A stretch of DNA of 51,845 nucleotides from a virus, in the IMG/VR virus record IMGVR_UViG_3300035670_000294, positions 1 to 51,845 of that record. One strand, given 5' to 3'. This document shows positions 41,196-49,288 of this stretch, one piece after another. How positions within the stretch are numbered: the stretch's first letter is position 1; each line of letters starts with the position of its first letter. The notes below the pieces were generated by a model, which saw nothing but the letters and a program-made list of their open reading frames with translations, was not told the DNA's origin and made no database searches. Both the position numbers and the translations under genes were made by a program.

Positions 41196-41810
41196 TTAAT
41201 TGTTTAGTAATTTTTCTGATAGTATTTCATCAATATTATTTTCTATATTATCAAGTGCCGTTTTATTCGCGGGAATATCGTTGACAGTTCCACTAGGACC
41301 CGTTGACGTCATGACAGTAATATTCCTAATAGCACTTATCAAGTCTTTAAGTTTATCCCTCAAAGTTTCACCTAATAAACTTTTCTCTGGGGTTGTACTA
41401 CCTTTCTTGATTGTCAACGTGTCGTCATTGTCATCATCGATTATATAAGTGTCCGTGTCGTCGTTACCATAGGGGATGTACTTTTTTTCACCATGCTCTG
41501 AGACAATTTCTTTTTGAATATCCTGAGCAAAATAACGCCAGTCATTAGACTCCCTTTGGAAGATTAAAACCTGCTGGTCTTTAATAGCAGGCAAGAATGA
41601 ATAATTGAAGACGGGTTGACAGACCATCCAATTCTCTGAGTCGTCTTCTTCATTTAACCCCTGCAATTCAGGACAGTAGCATTCAATAACCCCCGCGTCA
41701 TCTACCACCTTCTTTACAATAGCTGCAAAGACAGAGTAGTCAATTAATTTACGATTTATTACTTGCTCTATGACCGTGATAAAATCATCTTCAAAATATT
41801 GACTGCCCAT
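41196..41810 (-). CDS. Baseplate spike protein (gpV-like)
   Basis: 204 aa. An N-terminal OB-like domain (VKKVVDDAGVIECYCPELQG, then VCQPVFNYSFLPAIKDQQVLI) precedes an Asp-rich beta segment and a helical tail, as in gpV-type central spikes. It pairs with the hub gene upstream. The spike punctures the outer membrane on contraction. Confidence 0.7.
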   Translation of the reverse strand: MGSQYFEDDFITVIEQVINRKLIDYSVFAAIVKKVVDDAGVIECYCPELQGLNEEDDSENWMVCQPVFNYSFLPAIKDQQVLIFQRESNDWRYFAQDIQKEIVSEHGEKKYIPYGNDDTDTYIIDDDNDDTLTIKKGSTTPEKSLLGETLRDKLKDLISAIRNITVMTSTGPSGTVNDIPANKTALDNIENNIDEILSEKLLNN

Positions 41811-41813
41811 GTA

Positions 41814-43184
41814 CTAAACCTTCTTTCCATAAAATTGTGCAATCTCGACATCCATTGTATAACCCCCAGAACCAGTGATATTATGCTCTAATGAAGTCAC
41901 TTGATAAACCTTTGACCATTTACCGTCTGAGTTTTCCCTTGACCTAAATATATCCGGGACAGGGTGATTCTTAGGGGCGTTTTGATAAGCAGGACAAAAT
42001 AACGCTTTATCTCCGATTTGGTACAATGGATTAGGAAGACATTTAATTTTAATTATATAGCCAGAGCCTTCCGGGGCTGTTGCCTGCGGTCTAGCTATAA
42101 AATATTTGTCCAATAAAAGAGGTGTTAAATCTTCTTTTAGTACAATGTCTTGCACTATTGCCAAAGCGTTTTTATTACTTCCCGATTCTTTCAATTCCTT
42201 TTTAACTGCCTTCTCATTCAATTCGTACACAATGACGGTTTCCTGCTCCGCGGGTTGGACGACAAGATTCATCTTTCCATCGGGACCAACTACCAACGTA
42301 CCATTAGAGCCTGCTGGGACAGAATTATTCATGTCCATGTCGGCAGAAATAACGTTAGCGTTAATCGTCATGAAATTGAACTTTATAAAATCACCTTTTA
42401 TCCCCCTAACATCTGTTTGTTGTACTGTGACACTTGACGCGTCATCTAATATATATACGTGAGAGAATGGCACACCATCTTTTTTATAAGTGTTATAATA
42501 GAATCTAAGATTGTTTTCATTACAATAAGTCTCAATAACTTCTATAGGGGATTTATTAGTTATTGTCAAAGGTTTATAAAACTTTGATTTCCCTGAGGAG
42601 TCAAAGTATTTTTCCGGGTCCGGCTTTTTAAAATCAATGTCTACCTTATCTGCTTGTAAATAGTCTGTGGCAATCCTTGTTAGTACATCTTTCAACTTTC
42701 CATTTTTGAAAGTCTTTGTAAATTTGTTTCCGGAGGAAGCTCTTCCAGACCGACATTGAATAGTTATGATTGCTCTTCCATCGGAAATAGTACATTGTCT
42801 TTGTTGGACATAGAAAATACACTGTCTGAAATAATCATCACTTGATAAATCATCTTTATCTTTTTTTGCGTATGGATAAGGTTTATTGATAAGACCCCAT
42901 TCAAGGTCAATGAGTACAAGGGATTGCATTAGTACACTAAACGCCCCGTGGTTGTCACTAAAAGAAAGTGTCAACGTTGGCACTTGAAATATTGCTTCCT
43001 TGACTGAGATAGAAACTAAACTACTTCTTATCAATCTCGCTTGTTTGGGGTCATCCGTTGAAAACATTGGAATCTCCCTTTTTTTTTCTGGGTCTTTCTC
43101 ATTGACATAGGCATTCTGCTGGGACTTGTTTTTAAAAATCCTTAGCTTATAATATGCTTGGTACAAGTCTTTATTGTTACTCAT
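41814..43184 (-). CDS. Baseplate hub protein (gpD/gp27-like)
   Basis: 456 aa, located between the LysM-like protein and the spike as in P2 gpD. Segments typical of late control D proteins include TNKSPIEVIETYCNENNLRF and YIIKIKCLPNPLYQIGDKAL. It forms the trimeric hub under the spike. Confidence 0.7.
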   Translation of the reverse strand: MSNNKDLYQAYYKLRIFKNKSQQNAYVNEKDPEKKREIPMFSTDDPKQARLIRSSLVSISVKEAIFQVPTLTLSFSDNHGAFSVLMQSLVLIDLEWGLINKPYPYAKKDKDDLSSDDYFRQCIFYVQQRQCTISDGRAIITIQCRSGRASSGNKFTKTFKNGKLKDVLTRIATDYLQADKVDIDFKKPDPEKYFDSSGKSKFYKPLTITNKSPIEVIETYCNENNLRFYYNTYKKDGVPFSHVYILDDASSVTVQQTDVRGIKGDFIKFNFMTINANVISADMDMNNSVPAGSNGTLVVGPDGKMNLVVQPAEQETVIVYELNEKAVKKELKESGSNKNALAIVQDIVLKEDLTPLLLDKYFIARPQATAPEGSGYIIKIKCLPNPLYQIGDKALFCPAYQNAPKNHPVPDIFRSRENSDGKWSKVYQVTSLEHNITGSGGYTMDVEIAQFYGKKV

Positions 43185-43438
43185 GGAATATAAACCTTAC
43201 CTAATTTTTCCAAGTCAAAATTGTACTCGCATAGTTCCGTAAGATTATTATTCATGAGTCTAAAGGTTTCTAATTCACTTCCTAAGTATTTCAAGGCTAT
43301 TGTATCAATATCATTCCCCTCTGTTGCTACCTCTGTTTTTCTATTAGTAGTCGATGGCAAATAACGCAACCTAACTTTTGTGGACACGTTATTTTTGTTT
43401 ATAAACTCTATAGGTGTAACTCTATTCCATTCAAACAC
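43181..43438 (-). CDS. LysM/gpX-like tail protein
   Basis: 85 aa. The C-terminal half, TEGNDIDTIALKYLGSELET followed by FRLMNNNLTE, reads as a LysM motif, as in small baseplate adaptors (P2 gpX, CIS LysM proteins). GTG start in GGAGAAATAACGTG. Confidence 0.65.
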   Translation of the reverse strand: MFEWNRVTPIEFINKNNVSTKVRLRYLPSTTNRKTEVATEGNDIDTIALKYLGSELETFRLMNNNLTELCEYNFDLEKLGKVYIP

Positions 43439-43457
43439 GTTATTTCTCCTTTACCTG

Positions 43458-44051
43458 TTAATAAGGTTTTCCCTTCAATAAAATTTGTGTACCACTCTGA
43501 GCCATTCCACCATAATTTTGAACTGTTCTTAAAGCCAAATAGTTATTAAATAAGTCTGAATTCTCTATTAATTCAAGTTCTAAATCCACGGTTGTAAAGC
43601 TTGAATAGCCCGTCTTCTTTTGTGTTTGGTCTGACCTATGCTCAAAGTCACATTTCCTAACAAGGTATTTAAGAGGTGGCGTAAACAATCCCCAAGAATA
43701 AATGACTTCACTGGGGGGATTTAGTACAATGTCACTTGAATCAAAAATATTAATGTCAGTGTTATTATTCCTGAGGGTTTCAAACTGTTGTAATATATTA
43801 CTATTCCCTAATTGTGTACGTCTATCAATTATAACTATCTGAAAAGAGATTTTACGCCCTCCATTTCTCGAAGGATACAAGGGAGTATAGTTAAGCCCGG
43901 GCGGCTCTGCCTCCGCGTAAACAATCTGTTTTCTATCACTAATATTTGTGGGGATAGTGGGTGACGTTATAAGCGTCTTAGTGTCTACAATATACATGTA
44001 CCAAGGTAGAGCCTTATTCCTGAGCTTAACGCGTTTTAAACTGAATTTCAT
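43458..44051 (-). CDS. Tail adaptor protein (CIS tube-like)
   Basis: 197 aa from the ATG at 44051; a longer in-frame ORF overlapping the tape measure is less likely. Beta-rich, with YAEAEPPGLNYTPLYPSRNG and a C-terminal region typical of adaptor proteins that join tube and hub. It lies between tape measure and LysM genes, the canonical order. Confidence 0.6.
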   Translation of the reverse strand: MKFSLKRVKLRNKALPWYMYIVDTKTLITSPTIPTNISDRKQIVYAEAEPPGLNYTPLYPSRNGGRKISFQIVIIDRRTQLGNSNILQQFETLRNNNTDINIFDSSDIVLNPPSEVIYSWGLFTPPLKYLVRKCDFEHRSDQTQKKTGYSSFTTVDLELELIENSDLFNNYLALRTVQNYGGMAQSGTQILLKGKPY

Positions 44052-44052
44052 T

Positions 44053-45864
44053 TTAGTAAATCCCCTTTGCAAAAGCACTATCATTAAATTTCTTTCTCAT
44101 GGAATCATCTTTTTCAATTCGCTTTGTAACTTCGTCGGCTATGGCTTTCGGGTCTTCTCCCTGAATGTTAAACGTTATTTTTTTATTATCTTCAAATTTA
44201 TTATCTGTCTTCCCACTGCCACCGCTTAACAATTCTGGCTTTACTCTAGCGTTATTTTCCTGTGAAAGCACAGTCTTATTAGTCTGAGTTTCTTTGGATT
44301 CGTTTTTGACTGTGATTTTTTTATTATCACTGCCCCCGAAAATCTTAGAGAATAATTCACCTATTTTTCCAAAATCGGGTAATAGGGATTTAATTCTTTC
44401 CCAAATGGAATTGAAAATATTTAGTACATTATTTTTGAAATTCTGGAATCCTTGACTAACTGAATTAATTGCATTGACAAACCCCGCTTTAATGTTTGCA
44501 AAGAAATTAGATACTTTATTGTACATTGTATTAAAGGCATTTGATAAGCTTGTCTTGATTGATTCCCAAATAGATGACGCTTTGGCACCTAACATATTAA
44601 AATAATTCTTTATGACTTCTATGCCATCGGTAAACGCCTTTTTAACCGTGTCCCAGTTTTGGTACAATTTAACAAGGGCATATACAACACCTAAGACAGC
44701 TAAGGCTATCCATGTAAGAGGGTTTGCAAGTAATGCAACAGTAAAAGCTATTACGGATGACGTGGCTGCTACCACTGCCGATATAAAAGCCCCTATTAAA
44801 ACCTTACCTAAAAATAAAGCCCCTGTAATTGCCACAGCTATTAATAAGTCCTTGGATTCTTTTAGTATATCTATGAAGGAATTTATAACGCTTAACACTG
44901 CTTTTATTGACTTCATTATTCCAGATGAAATAGCATATCCGATTTGGTACATGACATTTTTGACCGTCTCACCCTCAGACGATAACGCTTTGAAAGGCTC
45001 TAATATTGAGTTAAGAAGTTTCTCGAATTCGTCTAGTACGGGAAATAAATTTTCGCTAAACCCTTTCAAAAAGCCACTTATGAAGGGTTTTATGGCATTC
45101 GTATAAACCCAGTTAAATGTCGCGGCTATTCCCATAAGAATAGGCTCTAAAAGCATGGCTAAAAATGTCACCACGAAAGCAATCTTGAGGGTAGCTAAAT
45201 TTAGTACATCCATGAAGCTTTTGAATGCGTTCTTAGTTGACCCGAAAACGGTTTGGAATACTGAGTCAAAAACTTTCTTGACGGTTTCAAAAACTGTTTT
45301 AATTGTCTGGACTACCAATTTAAACACGTTAGCAATCACCTGCCCTAACTGGACAAAAGTTGTACGGTTCTTTTTAACCCATGCCATAATCTCGTATAGT
45401 ACAGGAAGAAGAGCTTGGTTAAGAGGATAGAATAAATTATTCATTATGATATTTTTGGAATTTTCCAAAACTTGACCGACTGCCGGGACAGCACTCATTG
45501 ACGCGGAGAATCCACTGGCGGCGACCTTGGCTAGAAGTAACGCTTTTGTCATAGCCATTACTCCGACGGGTTTTAGATTCTCTATTTGTTTTCCCATAAC
45601 GGATAACGCACCCGTCAAATCAATTGACGCGTCCTTTGTCTTCTTGGAAGTCTCTTTGAAGTTTGAATAGGCTTGGCTTACCTTTTCTTTGAGATTGACA
45701 AAAGCTTTGTTTGCCAGTGTACCAATTACCTTTGTGACGTTATTCGCACTCTGAGAAAGCTTCTTTTCCTCTTTCTCTATGCCTACAAAAGCTTTATTGA
45801 GATTGTTTGAATTATTAATTGCCTTGTCAGTGAGAAAGGCGTATTCTATGCCAACGGTTTCCAT
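44053..45864 (-). CDS. Tape measure protein
   Basis: 603 aa with hydrophobic stretches (about 110-165, 225-250, 330-395) and many amphipathic helical repeats with Phe/Lys/Asn-rich segments, as in tape measure proteins. At about 1.5 A per residue the tail would be roughly 90 nm, on the short side for a myovirus. The ATG is poor in SD; a weak TTTACA/ATATAT promoter ends six bases before it. Confidence 0.75.
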   Translation of the reverse strand: METVGIEYAFLTDKAINNSNNLNKAFVGIEKEEKKLSQSANNVTKVIGTLANKAFVNLKEKVSQAYSNFKETSKKTKDASIDLTGALSVMGKQIENLKPVGVMAMTKALLLAKVAASGFSASMSAVPAVGQVLENSKNIIMNNLFYPLNQALLPVLYEIMAWVKKNRTTFVQLGQVIANVFKLVVQTIKTVFETVKKVFDSVFQTVFGSTKNAFKSFMDVLNLATLKIAFVVTFLAMLLEPILMGIAATFNWVYTNAIKPFISGFLKGFSENLFPVLDEFEKLLNSILEPFKALSSEGETVKNVMYQIGYAISSGIMKSIKAVLSVINSFIDILKESKDLLIAVAITGALFLGKVLIGAFISAVVAATSSVIAFTVALLANPLTWIALAVLGVVYALVKLYQNWDTVKKAFTDGIEVIKNYFNMLGAKASSIWESIKTSLSNAFNTMYNKVSNFFANIKAGFVNAINSVSQGFQNFKNNVLNIFNSIWERIKSLLPDFGKIGELFSKIFGGSDNKKITVKNESKETQTNKTVLSQENNARVKPELLSGGSGKTDNKFEDNKKITFNIQGEDPKAIADEVTKRIEKDDSMRKKFNDSAFAKGIY

Positions 45865-45904
45865 AAAAAAATATATTGCATAGAATCATTAATTTGTAAA
45901 GCTA

Positions 45905-45928
45905 TTTTATTAGTAGACCGATTATTAG
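45905..45928 (+). promoter_or_regulatory. GACCGAT-ATTAGTACA start-region motif, plus-strand copy
   Basis: GTAGACCGATTATTAGTACAAGG precedes the first gene of the plus-strand cluster by about 15 bases, in the same orientation relative to the gene as the minus-strand copies near 12250, 12660, 24005 and 25740. Confidence 0.5.
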
Positions 45929-45943
45929 TACAAGGATTTTAAA

Positions 45944-46153
45944 ATGAACGATAGAAATGAATATAAAGAATTAATTCAAGAGGCTCTTGACATTCTCAGT
46001 CAGGAAGTCAATGTTTACCCGATGGGACGTGCTGACTGGGCATTTGCCAACGCGGGCGTCATTTCCGATGGGTATAGCAATAAAGACAAGGCAATTGCAG
46101 CCGCGAGAAAGCAGATAATTTCGTGTACTATTTTACACTTGGAGGAGTTATGA
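45944..46153 (+). CDS. 69-aa protein opening the plus-strand cluster
   Basis: Soluble, mixed sequence with an AAGGATTTTAAA leader. Its stop overlaps the next ATG (ATGA). Function not recognised. Confidence 0.5.
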   Translation: MNDRNEYKELIQEALDILSQEVNVYPMGRADWAFANAGVISDGYSNKDKAIAAARKQIISCTILHLEEL

Positions 46154-46569
46154 TCGACGCGATTGAAGACATGAATATTTTTGAACATCATCAAATTCAA
46201 AAACAAAAAGTACAAGCAAAGAAGAAAGCTAAAAAGAGGAAGACGCCAGAAAAGGATTTTCAAAAATTCTTTGTAAACCTTCTTAGAGATAATGGACATT
46301 TAGTTTTTGAAACCTACCAAAAAAAGGTATTCTTTGATTCAGATGGAAATAAACATCTCAATCTAAATCAAAAATATATCAAGGGTACATTTGATTTGAT
46401 TGTCTGTAATAAAAACAATCTGAAATATTATGAGATTGATTGTAAATCTAAGACAGGAAGACCTTCCGACACTCAAAAAGAAAGAATGGAAAAGTACAAA
46501 GAAATAAAAGTGTTTTACTTTGCAAGTCCTTTGAATTATTTACAATTAATGAAGGAGCTTGACCTATGA
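46150..46569 (+). CDS. VRR-NUC-like nuclease
   Basis: 139 aa from the ATG with a GGAGGAG SD; a longer in-frame ORF is less likely. After a Lys-rich region (residues 20-40) come RKTPEKDFQKFFVNLLRDNG, KGTFDLIVCNKN and YYEIDCKSKTGRPSDTQKE, the D/E-x-K core and GR-QT-like helix of VRR-NUC (PD-(D/E)XK) domains. It may process replication or recombination intermediates. A GATC site lies at its fifth base. Confidence 0.65.
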   Translation: MIDAIEDMNIFEHHQIQKQKVQAKKKAKKRKTPEKDFQKFFVNLLRDNGHLVFETYQKKVFFDSDGNKHLNLNQKYIKGTFDLIVCNKNNLKYYEIDCKSKTGRPSDTQKERMEKYKEIKVFYFASPLNYLQLMKELDL

Positions 46570-46652
46570 TTATTGAAAGCGTCATTTATATCGTTATTAT
46601 TGCTATATGCTGGGGGGCATTCATTGTATATGGATTCACAAAGGAATGTTAA
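46566..46652 (+). CDS. 28-aa single-helix membrane peptide
   Basis: ATG overlaps the previous stop. Almost the whole peptide is one transmembrane helix (VIYIVIIAICWGAFIVYGF). A second hydrophobic reading occurs in another frame over the same bases (see 46573-46887), so which frame is used is open. Confidence 0.4.
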   Translation: MIIESVIYIVIIAICWGAFIVYGFTKEC

Positions 46653-46887
46653 GAAAGAGAAACTTTATCAACGTCTAAAAGACTTCCTTGTACTAAGATT
46701 GAAGGAAGAAAAAAGACGACTCGATAAAGAAATTAAAGAGAGAAAGCACATCCAAGAAAATTGGATTTCTTTAGGTGTGACTGCTAACGAGTATTCAAAT
46801 AACGTGTCTCTATTGATTAAAGACAATTACTATTTAAATGAGATAGACAAAGCAATAGAAAATTTAGAACATAAGGGGAGTTTATGA
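46573..46887 (+). CDS. 104-aa protein with membrane N-terminus, spanin-like
   Basis: From a TTG start the product has a hydrophobic N-terminus (SFISLLLLYAGG), then a long charged coiled coil (about 25-60) and a helical C-terminus: the layout of an inner-membrane spanin. An internal ATG at 46630 would give a soluble 85-aa version. It overlaps the 28-aa membrane peptide in another frame. Confidence 0.4.
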   Translation: MKASFISLLLLYAGGHSLYMDSQRNVKKEKLYQRLKDFLVLRLKEEKRRLDKEIKERKHIQENWISLGVTANEYSNNVSLLIKDNYYLNEIDKAIENLEHKGSL

Positions 46888-47381
46888 AAAATATATTTAC
46901 TATATTTTTATTAATATTTATGGTTTTTGGTACACTGATTTCAGATTCTAAAATATTTGAATCCGATGTTTCAGGTGAAAAAGGTACAAGTCTTTTCTTA
47001 CATGAAGATTCAGACATTGAGTCCGATTATTATTTCTTTATCTCTAAGAAAGGTAAACATAAAGAATTTAATATTAGATTCAGATTCGTCAAAGAAGAAT
47101 GTACTAAAGTTAAATCTATAGAACTGGTAAACAAAGATAAGAAGATTGAAATAACGTTTAAGCCTTTAAACGATTCTTATGAGCAATTATCTTCTAAATC
47201 TTGCTCAATAGAAACTATGATTAAGATTACAGACTATAAGAAGTTAAAGAAGCTTTTCGAGGGGGAAGGAGGAGTCAACGTTTATATTTATCTGAGGGGA
47301 GACGACATGTACCAAAATCGGATTGGCATATATCAATCATCGACTTTAGAACTTATAGAATATTACCTAAAGATGAAATAA
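46884..47381 (+). CDS. Exported 165-aa protein
   Basis: Signal peptide-like MKNIFTIFLLIFMVFGTLIS followed by a beta-rich mature domain with two to three Cys. Start overlaps the previous stop. With the preceding coiled-coil protein it could form a two-component lysis pair, but no lipobox is seen; it could also be a surface or superinfection-exclusion protein. Confidence 0.5.
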   Translation: MKNIFTIFLLIFMVFGTLISDSKIFESDVSGEKGTSLFLHEDSDIESDYYFFISKKGKHKEFNIRFRFVKEECTKVKSIELVNKDKKIEITFKPLNDSYEQLSSKSCSIETMIKITDYKKLKKLFEGEGGVNVYIYLRGDDMYQNRIGIYQSSTLELIEYYLKMK

Positions 47382-47383
47382 CT

Positions 47384-47680
47384 ATGGACAGTCAAACCTA
47401 CCAATCATTAATAGAATCGTATTTAGAGCAGGTAAAACAAACCCTTGCTAATAAATCAAGTGACTATGAATCTGAGCATCTAAGCCTAATAAATAACGCG
47501 TCCGCGTTATCCGAAATAGAAGCTTTACAAGGGATTCTTTTTCAATGCTCAATTAAAATTGGTAGGATTGCCAACCTTTTGAAAAATAACAATAGGAAGT
47601 TTGAAAGCATAGAAGACTCAATTTTAGATTTAACTTCCTACTCTGTTATTCTGTATCTATTGAATAAAAAGAAAAAATGA
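47384..47680 (+). CDS. Nucleotide modification-associated domain (MazG-like) protein
   Basis: 98 aa, all helical. SIKIGRIANLLKNNNRKFES and IEDSILDLTSYSVILYLL match the C-terminal pattern of the small domain annotated as nucleotide modification-associated (DUF1599-like). Such proteins may handle modified dNTPs or act like MazG. No modification enzyme was identified nearby. Confidence 0.5.
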   Translation: MDSQTYQSLIESYLEQVKQTLANKSSDYESEHLSLINNASALSEIEALQGILFQCSIKIGRIANLLKNNNRKFESIEDSILDLTSYSVILYLLNKKKK

Positions 47681-47683
47681 CGT

Positions 47684-47704
47684 GCAAGGTTAAACTGACA
47701 AAAG
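47684..47704. repeat. Direct repeat left of the 47718 nuclease gene
   Basis: GCAAGGTTAAACTGACAAAAG. A 21-bp copy with two changes lies at 48188-48208, so the nuclease gene is bracketed by direct repeats. Confidence 0.6.
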
Positions 47705-47717
47705 GCGGAAGCGATCT

Positions 47718-48170
47718 ATGAATTCGGACAAAAAAATAAAAGCTTTTTCTAGTGAAAAAGAAATGTCAGAGGTATTTGAGCAAATATCTCCATTAAAAAA
47801 GGATTACTATAAAATGCTAAAAGAATTCGAAGGAGTTCTTGGAATCCCTGATTTTTTATTTTTTTCTAAAAATAAAGAAAAATTAAATGAGGTTATTATT
47901 TACGAATTAAAATTGAATAACTGGCGTAGAGCATTAATACAAGCATACAGGTATAAATCTTTTTGTCACAAATCTTTTGTTGTGATGGATGAAGCTTTTA
48001 TATGTAGGGCAATCAAGCATATTGAAAAATTTAAGCTGTCTGGAATTGGTCTTGCAAGTATCAATACACAAGGTGAATTCAAAATCGTAGTAGATGCTAT
48101 TTCCGATTTACCTTATTGCAATTTTTATTACAATAAATTAGAGAAAAGATTAAATTCTCATATTGACTAA
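47718..48170 (+). CDS. PD-(D/E)XK-like endonuclease
   Basis: 150 aa, very AT-rich. LGIPDFLFFSKN and EVIIYELKLNNWRRALIQAY form the D...E-x-K core, followed by a strand (KSFVVMD) and helix as in restriction-like nucleases. GGCGGAAG SD. Flanked by imperfect direct repeats and adjacent to tRNA-Glu, so it may be a recently inserted mobile or anti-competitor gene. Confidence 0.6.
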   Translation: MNSDKKIKAFSSEKEMSEVFEQISPLKKDYYKMLKEFEGVLGIPDFLFFSKNKEKLNEVIIYELKLNNWRRALIQAYRYKSFCHKSFVVMDEAFICRAIKHIEKFKLSGIGLASINTQGEFKIVVDAISDLPYCNFYYNKLEKRLNSHID

Positions 48171-48187
48171 TCTATATACCCGTTCCA

Positions 48188-48208
48188 GCAAAGTTAAACT
48201 TACAAAAG
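48188..48208. repeat. Direct repeat right of the 47718 nuclease gene
   Basis: GCAAAGTTAAACTTACAAAAG, 19 of 21 bases matching 47684-47704. It lies just upstream of the tRNA promoter. Confidence 0.6.
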
Positions 48209-48225
48209 CATGGTTAAAAAAGTGA

Positions 48226-48253
48226 TTGACAAGAAAAAATAGTGTACTATTCT
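48226..48253 (+). promoter_or_regulatory. Promoter of tRNA-Glu
   Basis: TTGACA (48226-48231), 16-nt spacer, TATTCT (48248-48253). The stretch TGATTGACAAGAAAAAATAG is identical to that of cassette promoter 1 (minus strand, 4813-4794). No clear palindrome is present upstream here. Confidence 0.75.
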
Positions 48254-48266
48254 AAGGCTCATAAAA

Positions 48267-48338
48267 GGCTCTGTCGTCTAGTGGTTAGGACATTTGATTT
48301 TCATTCAAATAACTATGGTTCGATTCCATACAGAGCTG
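48267..48338 (+). tRNA. tRNA-Glu (anticodon UUC)
   Basis: A cloverleaf can be drawn: acceptor GGCTCTG with CAGAGCT (one G-U), anticodon stem TTTGA/TCAAA around TTTTCAT, and T stem TATGG/CCATA with TTCGATT loop. 72 nt including the discriminator G; CCA is not encoded. GAA is frequent in this AT-rich phage, so the tRNA may support late translation. It has its own promoter. Confidence 0.9.
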
Positions 48339-48500
48339 AGTTATTTTAATAAAACTTAAACCCGTCTTCCTTGCAATCTCAATATTAAGAAGTTGAATTC
48401 CCGATTCAGATTCTAAGAATGGGTCTTCTACCCAATCGGGAATTAAAGTCTCAGATAATTCAATGCTCTTTAAAAACTCTTTATATTGTTGTACTGTCAA
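48285..48500 (-). CDS. 71-aa protein whose 3' end runs into the tRNA gene
   Basis: TTG start in GAATAACGTTGAC directly after the previous stop. The last 18 codons are antisense to tRNA-Glu, and a change of C-terminus there (MESNHSYLNENQMS) suggests that the gene was truncated or extended when the tRNA arrived. Acidic helical protein, function unknown. Confidence 0.5.
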   Translation of the reverse strand: MTVQQYKEFLKSIELSETLIPDWVEDPFLESESGIQLLNIEIARKTGLSFIKITQLCMESNHSYLNENQMS

Positions 48501-48502
48501 CG

Positions 48503-48643
48503 TTATTCAACCTCACCCCTAATATAATCCAACCAATCATCAACGTCAATGTCCTTCCATCGACCTTTAGCTTTCTCAATCAAACTATTCAAATAATCTT
48601 CGTCATATTCCGGCGAATAATCAATATATTCAATTTCACTCAC
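48503..48643 (-). CDS. 46-aa acidic protein
   Basis: GTG start in GAAAATAACGTGAG; overlaps the preceding gene by 4 bp. Rich in Asp, Glu, Tyr and Trp. Unknown function. Confidence 0.5.
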   Translation of the reverse strand: MSEIEYIDYSPEYDEDYLNSLIEKAKGRWKDIDVDDWLDYIRGEVE

Positions 48644-48816
48644 GTTATTTTCTTCCTCTTCCTAAACGTTATGCACACATGATATTTTATAATCATTAAC
48701 CGTACACCCCAAGAATGAATCTTTATCCCTAAAGTGAAATTATTAAAACCTATTTGCAAAACAAATTTATAATCTGAATTGCATAAATATTTAGTGTCTA
48801 CTATATCAAATTTCAT
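48640..48816 (-). CDS. 58-aa protein
   Basis: ATG start with GGAGAAAATAACG, ending in ACGTGA that overlaps the next GTG. Mixed composition with a basic tail. Not recognised. Confidence 0.45.
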   Translation of the reverse strand: MKFDIVDTKYLCNSDYKFVLQIGFNNFTLGIKIHSWGVRLMIIKYHVCITFRKRKKIT

Positions 48817-48820
48817 AACG

Positions 48821-49054
48821 TTATTTTCTCCTTATAGATTTAATAATTTCATCTTCTATATAAATATATTTGCTTTTAATATCCATAATAATCCCTAACA
48901 CTTCCCCCTTACTCAATTCAAAATCATGTACCGAACCAACTAAATTCCAATATATATTATATTCCCTTCTTTCATAGTAGGTTATATAATTTTCTAATAT
49001 GGTGTTTAAAGCTTTTATTTTACGAATAACGGATTTGAAACTTTTTTTATTCAC
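48821..49054 (-). CDS. 77-aa helical protein, paralogue of 49051-49287
   Basis: Shares the pattern KKSFK-ALN-LENYI-YY, FELSKGEVLGIIMDI and YIYIEDEIIKSI with the next upstream product (KKFKE, LENYIDFY, LLSEIELKQIVTDI, YISIQSGIIKNI). GTG start in the standard context. Function unknown. Confidence 0.5.
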   Translation of the reverse strand: MNKKSFKSVIRKIKALNTILENYITYYERREYNIYWNLVGSVHDFELSKGEVLGIIMDIKSKYIYIEDEIIKSIRRK

Positions 49055-49287
49055 GTTATTTCCCTCTTCTTTTCTTCCTCTGCTTCTTTGATGTTCTTGA
49101 TAATTCCAGATTGTATAGAGATATAATATTTTCTAATGTCAGTGACTATCTGTTTCAATTCAATTTCACTGAGTAGGAAGTCATGCTGTGGACTAAACCC
49201 ATTGTCATAAAAGTCAATGTAGTTTTCTAACTTCTTATTCAACCCGTCTATTAGTTTTATTATCTCTTTGAATTTTTTTTTACTCAC
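49051..49287 (-). CDS. 78-aa helical protein, paralogue of 48821-49054
   Basis: The GTG in GCGAGTAACGTGAG is preferred to a longer ORF. Tandem duplicate of its downstream neighbour. All helical and charged. Confidence 0.5.
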   Translation of the reverse strand: MSKKKFKEIIKLIDGLNKKLENYIDFYDNGFSPQHDFLLSEIELKQIVTDIRKYYISIQSGIIKNIKEAEEEKKREIT

Positions 49288-49288
49288 G

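Noticed and set aside
42106-42462. Two plus-strand ORFs inside the hub gene
   Set aside because: Shadows in two different frames of the same stretch, without initiation signals.
44612-45106. 164-aa plus-strand ORF antisense to tape measure
   Set aside because: No SD, Thr/Ser/Ala-rich composition typical of a reverse frame, and it lies wholly inside a well-supported gene.
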